From BOG-908 sp963795825 (GTDB lineage Bacteria; Pseudomonadota; Alphaproteobacteria; Acetobacterales; Acetobacteraceae), in NCBI GenBank assembly GCA_963795825.1, contig CAWCIW010000001.1, positions 248,001 to 312,000 on the forward strand: a DNA stretch of 64,000 nt, written 5' to 3'. Made by a program: the position numbers and the translations under genes. The notes under the pieces are model-generated. The model was not told where the DNA came from. It made no database searches and worked only from the letters and a program-made list of their open reading frames with translations. Below are positions 7,848 to 15,920 of this stretch, piece after piece; the stretch's first letter is position 1, and each line of letters opens with the position of its first letter.

Positions 7848-9423
7848 ATGACAACGCGCAGGCAGCTCCTAACCCGAATCGGCATCATGGGCGGCAGCGT
7901 CGCCATGTATCAGGCGATGACCCGCATGGGCCACGCCACCGGCACGGATTTCAAAGCCCCGCCAACCCTCTCCGGCGCCGCCCCAGGCACCACCGTCCTC
8001 GTGCTGGGCGCGGGCCTGGCCGGCATGCTGGCCGCCTACGAGCTGAACCGCGCCGGCTACAGCGTCCGCGTGCTCGAGTTCCAGACCCGCTCCGGCGGCC
8101 GCAACTACACCCTGCGCGGCGGCGACAGCCTGACCGAACTCGGCGGCGCCACGCAGAAGGTGGGCTTCGCGCCTGGCAACTACATAAATCCCGGGCCGTG
8201 GCGCATTCCGTATCACCACCAGGCGATACTGCACTATTGCAAGGCATTCGGCGTAGCACTTGAGCCGTTCATCGAGCTGAACCACAACGCCTACCTGCAC
8301 GATACCGCAAGCTTCGGCGGCGCGCCGCAGCGCTACCGGCATGTGGCGGGCGATTTCACCGGCTACACCGCCGAGTTGCTCAGCAAGGCGATCAACCAGA
8401 AGAACCTCGACGACGCGATGAGCCCCGAAGAGGGCCGCGACATCCTGCACAACATGCGCGTGTGGGGCATGCTCGACAAAGACGGCGCCTACACCGCGCG
8501 GCTGGCCAGCGAGCGCCGCGGCTTCGAGAAGCCCCCCGGCGGCGGGCCGGACGGCGCGGGCGTGCCGTCCCAGCCTTTGCCGCGCGCCGAGATCATGCGC
8601 TCCGGCCTGTCGCAGTATCTGGCCTTCCACATGCTCAATGATTTCCAGACCACGATGTTCCAGCCGGTCGGCGGGATGGACATGATCGGCCGCGCCTTTG
8701 CCCGCCAGATCGACGGGCTGGTGACGCATAATCTGCGATGTCAGCGCGATCGCGCAGGACGATACCGGCGTGACCGTCACGTACGAAGACCACAACCAGG
8801 GCGGCGCGGTGGCGCAGGCGAAAGCCGAATACTGCGTCTGCACCATACCGCTGCCGGTGCTGAGCCAGCTCGACGTGCAGGTGAGCGCGCCGATGCGCGC
8901 CGCGATCGCCGCGGTGCCCTATGCCGCGTCGGTAAAGGTGGGCCTGGAATTCAAGCGGCGGTTCTGGGAGGAGGACGAGCAGATCTACGGCGGCATCAGC
9001 TTCACCAACCAGCAGATCAGCGTGATGTCCTACCCCAGCCACGGCTATTTCGAGCGCGGCCCCGCGGTGATGCTCGGCGGCTACATGTTCGGGCCGGCGG
9101 CGTGGGACTTCGCCGGCATGAGCCCGGAGGAGCGCATCGCGGCCGCGCTCGCCCAGGGCGCCCGCATACATAAGCAATACCCGGCCGAGTTCTCCAACGG
9201 CGTGGCCGTGGCCTGGGCGCGCATGCCCTGGACGCTCGGCTGCTGCAGCCAGTGGAGCGAGGCGGCGCGGCAGGCGCATTATCGCACGCTCACCACGATG
9301 GAGGGGCGGCTGGTGCTGGCCGGGGAACATGCGTCGCATGTGGGGTGCTGGCAGGAGGGGGCGTTGCTGTCGGCGGTGTCCGCGGTGACGCAGTTGCATG
9401 CGCGGTCTGTGGGGGCTGGTTGA
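7848..9423 (+). CDS. Tat-exported flavin monoamine oxidase-like enzyme (frameshifted here)
   Basis: A flavin amine oxidase of about 524 residues split by one extra base. The N-terminus MTTRRQLLTRIGIMGG is a twin-arginine signal. The FAD-binding fold is VLVLGAGLAGMLAAYELNRAG followed by RSGGRN, and the C-terminal FAD motif is LVLAGEHASHVGCWQEGAL. The first frame is intact to about 8730 (VTHN) and the +1 frame continues DVSAIAQDDTGVTVTYED to the TGA at 9423; total length is 3n+1. A cytochrome c gene follows, as with periplasmic amine dehydrogenases of the NicA2 type that pass electrons to a cytochrome. Substrate unknown. Confidence 0.8.
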
Positions 9424-9433
9424 TATGGGTGAA

Positions 9434-9592
9434 GTAAGAAAGGCCTTCTTTTCTGAAGAAAAGAAGCAAAGGACTTTTGCTCCTGGCCGTGGCCGACGCT
9501 CCATTTTTGCCGGACAGACACGCGCGGTCCAGATGCGGGGAGCAAGAGTTTTTTGGTCCTTTTTTGCAAAAAAGGACTACTTTCTTGCTTTC
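9434..9592. repeat. palindromic intergenic element 6 (B/A arms)
   Basis: The left arm is AAGGCCTTCTTTTCTGAAGAAAAGAAG and the right arm GGTCCTTTTTTGCAAAAAAGGAC. The spacer is short (about 60 bases). The right arm lies inside the reading frame of the following cytochrome c and forms the start of its signal peptide. Confidence 0.88.
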
Positions 9593-9970
9593 CTGCTTCT
9601 GGCCCCAGCCCACGCTTTCGCCGACGCCGCCACCCGCAACAACATAGATGGCGTGTCCGCCACCACGGGGGAGGCGCTCTACCAGCACGTCTGCCAGGGC
9701 TGCCACATGCCGGGCGGCGTGGGGGCCGTGGGCGCCGGCCGCTATCCGGCACTCGCCAACAACAAACGGCTCGCGGCCTTCGGTTATCCGGTGGCGATGG
9801 TGCTGCGCGGCAACGGCGGCATGCCGTGGTTCAACGGGACCCTGGATGATGCGCAGATCGCCGCCGTGGTGAATTACGTGCGCACGCATTTCGGTAATGC
9901 TTATACGGATGCTGTTACGCCGGGCTATGTTGCTTCGGTTAAGGGGCCTGTTCCGGTTACCGAGCAGTAA
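9533..9970 (+). CDS. secreted monohaem cytochrome c
   Basis: A 145-residue class I cytochrome c. The haem-binding motif CQGCH lies near residue 60, with GMPWFNGTLDD supplying the likely distal methionine. The N-terminus MRGARVFWSFFAKKDYFLAFLLLAPAHAFA is a plausible Sec signal with cleavage after AFA. Residues 3-17 of that signal are encoded by the right arm of repeat 6. It probably accepts electrons from the adjacent flavin amine oxidase in the periplasm (inferred from context). No better start codon exists between the repeat and the mature domain. Confidence 0.85.
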   Translation: MRGARVFWSFFAKKDYFLAFLLLAPAHAFADAATRNNIDGVSATTGEALYQHVCQGCHMPGGVGAVGAGRYPALANNKRLAAFGYPVAMVLRGNGGMPWFNGTLDDAQIAAVVNYVRTHFGNAYTDAVTPGYVASVKGPVPVTEQ

Positions 9971-9973
9971 GGG

Positions 9974-10235
9974 GAGGCAAGGCCTTCTTTTTCGAGAAAA
10001 AGAAGCAAAAAGCTTTTGCTATGACGCCTGCACGAGGATCTGGCTACTGCTCCAGCCACATCGACTTGCAATACGAGCGTAGGCGGTGCCTGCACTGAGG
10101 CCTGCCCCCGTAATGCAAGGCGACTGCAATGATAGCCAAATCCTCGACAAAGCTTTTTGCTTCTTTTTCTCGAAAAAGAAGGCCTTGCTTTCTTCCTCGC
10201 TGCCGATGAGTCAGTCCCAAGACGTGTCGGTATTA
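9974..10235. repeat. palindromic intergenic element 7 (B/B arms, right terminus present)
   Basis: Full copy with two AAGGCCTTCTTTTT-type arms. After the right arm it continues with GCTGCCGATGAGTCAGTCCC and a GTCGGTATTAA end. This matches the long right terminus seen at 34500 and 62540. The stop codon of the next minus-strand gene falls in this terminus. Confidence 0.88.
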
Positions 10236-10703
10236 ATGGGATGGCTTGCCCAGGCCAATTTTGATTTCTGCGTCGTCCGGTAACGGTGTTTCCTCTCTCG
10301 GGCGGTATGTCGGCAGCGAACGCAGTTCCTGCGGGGTCAGGCCCACGATCTCCACCACGCTGCCGACACTGACGATCGCATCCAGCGGCACCGCGATGTT
10401 GCGCGCGCCCACGCCCAGTACGCCGCCGTAGCGCACCACCACGCTGATCACGCCGTTTTGGCCCCGCACCACCTGCGCCACCCGGCCCACCGCATCGTGG
10501 CTCTCCAGCGGCTTTTGCACGACGCGGTGCAACAAATCCCCCACCCGCACCGATTGCGGAAAACGCTTCGCCGTCTGCGCCGCCAGGGCGTCCTGGCTGG
10601 GCTGGCTTTGGGCTGCGGCCGGGCCCGCCGCCAGGCTCGCCGCCACGGCACATGCGCAAATACCCGCAAAGCCACGCCGCGTCCGCCCCATCCGATACGC
10701 CAT
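10233..10703 (-). CDS. secreted PRC-barrel domain protein
   Basis: 156 residues. The signal peptide is RRGFAGICACAVAASLAAGPAAAQ. The mature part has one PRC-barrel-like beta domain from VGDLLHRVVQKPLES through VGSVVEIVGLTPQELRSLPTY. Such domains in exported proteins are structural or ligand-binding and usually of unknown role. The ATG at 10703 (MAYRMGRTRRGF) places a basic n-region before the hydrophobic core. It is divergent from the cytochrome b561 gene with a 98-base gap. Its TAA stop lies in the terminus of repeat 7. Confidence 0.75.
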   Translation of the reverse strand: MAYRMGRTRRGFAGICACAVAASLAAGPAAAQSQPSQDALAAQTAKRFPQSVRVGDLLHRVVQKPLESHDAVGRVAQVVRGQNGVISVVVRYGGVLGVGARNIAVPLDAIVSVGSVVEIVGLTPQELRSLPTYRPREETPLPDDAEIKIGLGKPSH

Positions 10704-10801
10704 CACCGCAAATCCTCCTCGCCTGCCGGAACATTCGTGTGCAACCGTCAGGCCGTTACCGTCGAATGGCTTGCAACGCCTAACGGCAGAGGAAACCGAC
10801 C

Positions 10802-11479
10802 ATGCACAGCACACCAGCCGCCGCCGCGCCGCCCGCACGCGGCCGCAAGCTCCACCCGGTGCCGATACGCATCATGCACTGGACGAACGCCGTGGTGATG
10901 CTGGTGATGATCACCTCCGGCTGGGGCATCTACGACGACGACGTGATCATCCGCGGCCTGCACTTCAACCAGTGGTTCCGGCTCGGCGTATGGGCCGCAC
11001 CCAGCCTGCAATGGCATTTCGCCGGCATGTGGCTGCTGGTGATCAACGGACTGGCCTATCTGACCTACGGCCTGGTGACCGGCCGCTTCCGCGAGCGCCT
11101 GCTGCCGATACGCCTGCGCGACGTGAAGGAGACGGTGATCGAGACGCTGCATTTGCAGATCAAGCACGCCGACCTCACCGTGTACAACGCCGTGCAGAAA
11201 CTGCTCTATATCGTGGTGATCCTCGCCGGCATCTCGCAGGTGGTCACCGGACTGGCGATCTGGAAATCGGTGCAGTTCTCCGGACTCGTCGCCCTGCTCG
11301 GTGGCTTCCAGCAGGCGCGCACGCTGCATTTCCTCGGCATGTCGGTGATCGTGGGGTTCCTCGTGGTGCATGTGGCCTTGGCGCTGCTGGTGCCGCAGAC
11401 GTTGTGGGCGATGCTGACCGGCGGCCCGCCGGTTAAGTCGCGCTTCGCCCGGCGTGCCGCACCGGACATCGTATCGTGA
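10802..11479 (+). CDS. cytochrome b561-type membrane subunit
   Basis: A 225-residue integral membrane protein with four or five hydrophobic segments and conserved histidines (HPVPIRIMHWTNAVVM, LQWHFAG, HFLGMSVIVGFLVVHVAL) expected to bind two b haems. It overlaps the molybdoenzyme gene by 4 bases (GTG within ATCGTGA). By analogy with YedZ/MsrQ and related pairs, it carries electrons between the quinone pool and the periplasmic partner. That role is inferred from context. Confidence 0.87.
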   Translation: MHSTPAAAAPPARGRKLHPVPIRIMHWTNAVVMLVMITSGWGIYDDDVIIRGLHFNQWFRLGVWAAPSLQWHFAGMWLLVINGLAYLTYGLVTGRFRERLLPIRLRDVKETVIETLHLQIKHADLTVYNAVQKLLYIVVILAGISQVVTGLAIWKSVQFSGLVALLGGFQQARTLHFLGMSVIVGFLVVHVALALLVPQTLWAMLTGGPPVKSRFARRAAPDIVS

Positions 11480-12249
11480 AGTCGCCGTTCCGCCCCGCTA
11501 CGCGGCCAGATCCCGCGCTGCTCGACAACCATCGCAAATTGCTCGGTTCGCTGGAACGGCGCGGCCTGCTGCGCGGCGGGCTTTCGCTTGGCGCGCTGTC
11601 GATGCTGACAGGGTGCCAGCTCACCTCGTCCAAGACGGTGGATGCCGCTCTGCGTGCGATGACGGACCTCACCGACGATGTGCAGGCGTTGCTGTTCGAC
11701 CCTACGAAGTTGGCGCCCACCTATCCGGCGTCGATGGTTCTGAAACCACCGAAATTCAACGCGTATTTCGATGTGGATAAGATCAAGCCGATCGACGGCG
11801 ACATCTGGCGGCTGGAGCTGGGCGGGCTGATCGCCGACAAGCGGGCCTGGACCGTGGGGCAGATCCGGGCGCTGCCGGAGACCGAGATGGTGATCCGGCA
11901 TGTGTGCGTGGAAGGCTGGGATTATATCGGCCAGTGGTCCGGCGTGCGCCTGCGTACATTCCTGGAGCGCGTGGGCGCCGATCTCACCGCGAAATACGTG
12001 ACGTTCCGCACTGTCGACGATTACCCCAGCAGCATCGACATGGCGACCGCTTTGCATCCGCAGACGCTGCTTGCCACGAAATATGCCGGCGACACGTTGG
12101 CCGATCCGTTCGGGTTTCCGCTCCGGCTTCGTATGTCGACGAAGCTGGGCTATAAGAATCCGAAATGGATCACCGCGATGGAGGTGACGAACACGTATTT
12201 GCCTGGGTATTGGGAGAAGCTTGGGTATAGCTGGTTTGCGGGTATGTGA
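11476..12249 (+). CDS. molybdopterin-dependent oxidoreductase, sulfite oxidase/YedY-like
   Basis: 257 residues with the sulfite-oxidase-type Moco fold. The block VIRHVCVEGWDYIGQWSGVRL contains the cysteine that should coordinate molybdenum. The N-terminus has a twin-arginine-like ERRGLLRGGLSLGALSMLTGC, which also ends in a lipobox-like LTGC. The protein is therefore exported, probably folded, and perhaps lipid-anchored. GTG start at 11476, translationally coupled to the cytochrome b561. MsrP repairs oxidised methionine, but this is a divergent member and its substrate is not certain. Confidence 0.85.
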   Translation: MKSPFRPATRPDPALLDNHRKLLGSLERRGLLRGGLSLGALSMLTGCQLTSSKTVDAALRAMTDLTDDVQALLFDPTKLAPTYPASMVLKPPKFNAYFDVDKIKPIDGDIWRLELGGLIADKRAWTVGQIRALPETEMVIRHVCVEGWDYIGQWSGVRLRTFLERVGADLTAKYVTFRTVDDYPSSIDMATALHPQTLLATKYAGDTLADPFGFPLRLRMSTKLGYKNPKWITAMEVTNTYLPGYWEKLGYSWFAGM

Positions 12250-12295
12250 GGGGGGGCTGTTCTCTAGGGAATTGCCGGGTTCGGGCGGGTGCCAG

Positions 12296-12340
12296 AGGAA
12301 TCACCAAGGGCGCCAAGAAAGGGCAAGGGCACCAAGAGGT
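12296..12340. repeat. CCTTGG-type short repeat (family 2), inverted copy
   Basis: Reads CCAGAGGAATCACCAAGGGC followed by GCCAAGAAAGGGCAAGGGC and ACCAAGAGG. This is the reverse complement of the stretch at 1684-1735. Confidence 0.6.
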
Positions 12341-12500
12341 GTCGGGGTCTGGTTGATATCTCGTTCGTTTTGGTGGTTTATGCTGTCGCGCCCAAGCTGG
12401 ACGAGCGTGATGACGCTGCCGCGTGGTAAAAGGCACCGTCCCGGCTAAGAAAACGCCTTGCCTCTTCGACAGCCGTACAACTCAGGCCGTTTAAAGAAGC

Positions 12501-12657
12501 CTCTTGGCGCCCTTGCCTACTCTTGGCGCCCTTGGCGATTCCTCTTGCCTAATCAAGGCAAAACAACCCGCCGAACCCGAAACCGCGCCAATCCAGGCCG
12601 TGTGAAAAGCTCTCTTGGTGCCCTTGTCTGCCTTGGCGTCCTTGGTGATTCCCCTTG
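12501..12657. repeat. tandem pair of CCTTGG-type repeats
   Basis: Two units about 110 bases apart. Each begins near CAGGCCGT, continues CTCTTGG(C/T)GCCCTTG and ends with CTTGG(C/T)GATTCC(T/C)CTTGCC. The duplicated spacing suggests a local duplication. Confidence 0.6.
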
Positions 12658-12680
12658 CCGCGCCGACCGCCGAACACACG

Positions 12681-13952
12681 TCACCCAGGCGCGAACGCAT
12701 CGAAAGTCCGGAACCCGACATCCTCCCCCAAAGGCGCCGTCCAAGGTGCCGCCGCCAGCGAGACGCGCGCGTCCGACAAACCCTGCGCCCAACGCCGCTG
12801 CATCGTCCCGCGGTCGAACGCGAAATCCTTCATCGCGCCCTGCGGCACCTCCGGCCGGTAGATCAGGTGCACCACATCCACCAGCGCGCCGCTGGCGAAC
12901 GCGCGGAGCTGCTGGGCCACCGGATCGCTCTGCAGGTGCTCGGGCAGCCGGTCCAGGAACACCCGCACCTGGCGCCGCCGGTTCTGCCGCTCGCCCGCAT
13001 CGTTGGTGCCGGTACGCGTGCGGCTCGAATAGCGTATGTCCTTGTCCCGCTCGCCCACCTCGTCGAGGTTGGTGGGGATGCGACCGCGCGCGGAGAACAG
13101 ATCCACCTGGAAGATCAGGCTGTGCTGCCGCGGGTGTTCCGCCAGCACGTATTGCAGCGGCGTGTTGCTCACCAGGCCACCGTCCCAATAGGACTGGCCG
13201 TCGATCTCCACGCTCTGCAGCGCCGGCGGTAGCGCCCCGCTGGCCATCACGTGCTCCGGCCCCAGCCGCGTCTGCGCACTGTCGAAATAGGCGAGGTTGC
13301 CGGTCTCCACGTTCACAGCACCCACCGAGAGGCGCATCGGTCCGTCGTTGATGCGGTCGAAATCGACCAGCTCCTCGAGCGTGCCGCGCAGGTCTCCGGT
13401 ATCATACAAGCTCACCGGCGACTCGCCCATCCATTCATAAGGCAGGCGCGGCCGGAAGAAGCCGGGCTGGCCCAGGAGCAGCGCGCCGGCCAGGCCGAGC
13501 TTCTTCTCCATCTGCTCCCAGCCGGGGATCGCCACCTGCGGCCACAGGCTGGTGTGCGACGTGATGCGCTCCCAGAACGTGGCCAGCCGCTCCACCCGGC
13601 GTTCCGGCGGATTGCCGGCGATCAGCGCCCCGTTGATGGCCCCGATCGACACGCCGGCCACCCAGCTCGGCAGCTTGCCGGCGTCCGACATCGCTTCGAA
13701 CACGCCGGCCTGATACGAGCCGAGCGCGCCGCCGCCTTGCAGCACCAGCAGCACGTCCGGATTGGCGGAGGGCTGGGCGGCCTGCTGGCCGGCACCTGGC
13801 AGCGGCGGATTGGTGCGCAGGGCGCTCACGCCGGCCACATGGGTGGGGCCGGCACCGGCGGTGGTGGCCGGCTGGGGGCGTGCCCGCTTGCTGCTCTCAG
13901 CAGAGTCGGCGGGCTCGGGCGCGTTGGATGGCTTGGGCGGAAGGGCAGTCAT
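12681..13952 (-). CDS. patatin-like phospholipase with DUF3734-type C-terminus
   Basis: 423 residues. A low-complexity N-terminus of about 65 residues precedes the patatin domain. The oxyanion hole is LQGGGALGSYQAG, the nucleophile elbow GVSIGAING, and the catalytic aspartate lies in YWDGGLVSNTPLQY, so the Ser-Asp dyad is complete. The C-terminal 120 residues (HLIYRPEVP, MKDFAFDRGTM) match the extension found in alphaproteobacterial patatins associated with polyhydroxybutyrate or lipid metabolism. Predicted lipid acyl hydrolase; location cytoplasmic or membrane-peripheral. Confidence 0.87.
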   Translation of the reverse strand: MTALPPKPSNAPEPADSAESSKRARPQPATTAGAGPTHVAGVSALRTNPPLPGAGQQAAQPSANPDVLLVLQGGGALGSYQAGVFEAMSDAGKLPSWVAGVSIGAINGALIAGNPPERRVERLATFWERITSHTSLWPQVAIPGWEQMEKKLGLAGALLLGQPGFFRPRLPYEWMGESPVSLYDTGDLRGTLEELVDFDRINDGPMRLSVGAVNVETGNLAYFDSAQTRLGPEHVMASGALPPALQSVEIDGQSYWDGGLVSNTPLQYVLAEHPRQHSLIFQVDLFSARGRIPTNLDEVGERDKDIRYSSRTRTGTNDAGERQNRRRQVRVFLDRLPEHLQSDPVAQQLRAFASGALVDVVHLIYRPEVPQGAMKDFAFDRGTMQRRWAQGLSDARVSLAAAPWTAPLGEDVGFRTFDAFAPG

Positions 13953-14136
13953 GGTGGGTCCGTTTCAACCGTAGGTACCAGGGTAGGGCAACACGCTGTG
14001 GCGCTGCGGCAACAATGCGACAAAATGCTTTACGGAGGGGCAACAAGATGGCGAAAGGCTGCTATTAGAGGTGCGTGGACAGAAGGGCGGGGGTATCCGC
14101 CTGTGCCGGAGCGCCGGCCCACTTGGAGAGGTTTAG

Positions 14137-15237
14137 ATGAAGTTTCGTGCAGCTCTTCTGGTTGCCAGCGTTCTGTCGGTGCCAGCAGCCGCTCTCGCCC
14201 AGCCTGTCACTGGGCCGTATGTGAGCCTTGGAGTAGGCGCGGACTACCTGTTCGACCAGGACATCCATTCGGAGTCATTGCCTTACACGGGCGGTCGCGA
14301 CAAGCTGACCAATCACAACGTGGGCGGTCTGCTGAGTGCATCGGTGGGCTATGGCTTCGGCAACGGCCTCCGGGTCGAAATCCAGGCCGATGGTGGCGCC
14401 ACGCGCGAAGACGCCGGCGTGAACACCAGCAGCAACTACCAGCAGCAGTATCACGGCTTCGTGAACGTGCTTTACGACATCGATGGCGCGCTGTTCGGCG
14501 TGCCTGCCATCTCGCCCTATATCGGCGTGGGCGGCGGATACGGTCAGTCGCATTTCAGTAACCTGAACATCGAAGGCACCGATGCCGCCGGGAATTCGAC
14601 GTTGCTGCACACGACCGGCACCTACGGCGATTTCGCTGTCCAGGGCATACTCGGCGTGGCGTTCAACATCGTTGCCGTCCCTGGCCTGGCGATCACCGTC
14701 GAGGATCGCGTGACGGCGACACCGAACGACAGCAGCTATCACACGCAGTTTTTCGACGGCCAGTTCGGCGGCGGCGTGAAGCTCAAGACGGACGGCCAGC
14801 TCAACGACGCAGCCCTCGTCGGCGTGCGCTACGCGTTGTTTGCAGCGCCGGCGCCGGTCGTCTCGAAGGCGGTCGAGCAGCAGCAATCCGCCCCGCCGAT
14901 GACGCAGGCCCGCACCTACCTCGTGTTCTTCGACTGGGACCGTGCCGACCTCACCGCTCGCGCCCGCCAGATCGTGGCCGAAGCCGCCTCCGCTTCCACC
15001 CACGTCCAGACGACGCAGATCGAAGTCAACGGCTACACGGACCTTTCCGGCACGGCCGCCTACAACCAGCGCCTGTCCGTTCGCCGCGCCCAGAGCGTGG
15101 AGTCCGAACTGGTGCGTGACGGTGTGAACCGCAGCGAGATCAGCATCCACGGCTTCGGCGAGAGCAACCCCCTCGTGCAGACCGCTCCGGGCGTGCGCGA
15201 GCCGCAGAACCGCCGCGTGGAAATCATCCTGAAGTAA
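14137..15237 (+). CDS. OmpA-family outer membrane protein
   Basis: 366 residues. A Sec signal (MKFRAALLVASVLSVPAAALA) is followed by an eight-stranded beta-barrel domain of about 230 residues, rich in alternating aromatic and polar residues (YVSLGVGADYLF ... VGVRYALFA). A linker and an OmpA-like peptidoglycan-binding domain follow (YLVFFDWDRADLT, INGYTDxSG-type VNGYTDLSG, NRRVEI). It anchors the outer membrane to peptidoglycan. Start preceded by GGAGAGG. Monocistronic, with a stem-loop downstream. Confidence 0.92.
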   Translation: MKFRAALLVASVLSVPAAALAQPVTGPYVSLGVGADYLFDQDIHSESLPYTGGRDKLTNHNVGGLLSASVGYGFGNGLRVEIQADGGATREDAGVNTSSNYQQQYHGFVNVLYDIDGALFGVPAISPYIGVGGGYGQSHFSNLNIEGTDAAGNSTLLHTTGTYGDFAVQGILGVAFNIVAVPGLAITVEDRVTATPNDSSYHTQFFDGQFGGGVKLKTDGQLNDAALVGVRYALFAAPAPVVSKAVEQQQSAPPMTQARTYLVFFDWDRADLTARARQIVAEAASASTHVQTTQIEVNGYTDLSGTAAYNQRLSVRRAQSVESELVRDGVNRSEISIHGFGESNPLVQTAPGVREPQNRRVEIILK

Positions 15238-15262
15238 GGCCTTCGGCGTAGGGTGAGCGATC

Positions 15263-15290
15263 AGGGGGAGACGTGCCGTCTCTCCCGGGC
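15263..15290 (+). terminator. stem-loop downstream of the OmpA-type gene
   Basis: GGGAGAC and GTCTCTCCC flank a 5-base loop 25 bases after the stop codon. The stem is GC-rich but there is no T-run after it, so intrinsic termination is uncertain. Confidence 0.4.
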
Positions 15291-15381
15291 TTCCGCGTTC
15301 AGGGGTTAAGCTCCGGACCGTGCGGGATGCCTGGGAGGGTTGGCGCGGCTCCCCTGTCTGTTTCTCGCGTGCGGTCAGGTA

Positions 15382-15427
15382 CGTAAGAAAGCAGTCCTTT
15401 TTCTCGAAAAAGGACTACTTGCTTGCT
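15382..15427. repeat. solo arm of the palindromic element (8)
   Basis: A single AGTCCTTTTTCTCGAAAAAGGACT hairpin flanked by GTAAGAAAGC and ACTTGCTTGC. No second arm or core, so the element is reduced to its minimal hairpin. Confidence 0.85.
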
Positions 15428-15920
15428 GGATGCCGCGGGCCGTCAGCCGCGTTCCAGACAGACAACCGGGGCCCGATTGCAAACCAACCTGCTGCACCGC
15501 TTCGAACCCCTGCTCGCGCGCGTGCCGCCCGAGCGGCGCCTCATCGTGGTGCAGTTCTTCCGCTTCGGCGTTATCGGCACGCTCGGCTTCGTGTGGGACA
15601 CCATCGTGGTCTACGCCACGGCACCCTTCGTCGGGCTCTACGTGGCCGGCGTGATCTCCTATATCATCGCCGGCACGATAAACTGGCTGCTCAACCGCAT
15701 CTGGACCTACCGGCACGTGCCGCATGGCGCCATGCACCGCCAGGTGCTGATGTTCCTGCTGGTGAACTCGGCCGGCTTCGTGCTGAACCGCGGCATCTAC
15801 TTCGCGCTGATCGCCACCCAGCCGCTCTGCCACGCCTATCCGGTGATCGCCATCGGCGCCGGCGGCGTGAGCGCCATGTTCGTCAATTTCTTCCTCAGCC
15901 GCCGCCTGGTGTTCAAATGA
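15423..15920 (+). CDS. GtrA-like membrane protein
   Basis: Up to 165 residues with four membrane segments and the GtrA features FFRFGVIGTLGFVWDT, IIAGTINWLLNRIWTYR and FVNFFLSRRLVFK. GtrA-like proteins help translocate polyprenyl-linked sugars across the inner membrane. The start is uncertain. TTG at 15423 lies at the edge of the solo repeat arm; TTG at 15477 (LQTNLLHRFEP) would give 147 residues, nearer the family norm. It overlaps the glycosyltransferase by 4 bases (ATGA), implying they work together. Confidence 0.85.
   Translation: MLDAAGRQPRSRQTTGARLQTNLLHRFEPLLARVPPERRLIVVQFFRFGVIGTLGFVWDTIVVYATAPFVGLYVAGVISYIIAGTINWLLNRIWTYRHVPHGAMHRQVLMFLLVNSAGFVLNRGIYFALIATQPLCHAYPVIAIGAGGVSAMFVNFFLSRRLVFK

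Larger units (their letters stand above)
12250..12680. other. gene-free stretch with family-2 repeats
   Basis: No convincing coding sequence. The convergent YedY-like and patatin genes face each other here. It holds three CCTTGG-type repeat stretches and no palindromic element of the major family. Confidence 0.6.

Noticed and set aside
12458..13351. Long plus-strand frame opposite the patatin gene
   Set aside because: Composition is Pro/Arg/Ala-rich shadow coding. The minus-strand patatin with intact catalytic motifs explains the region.
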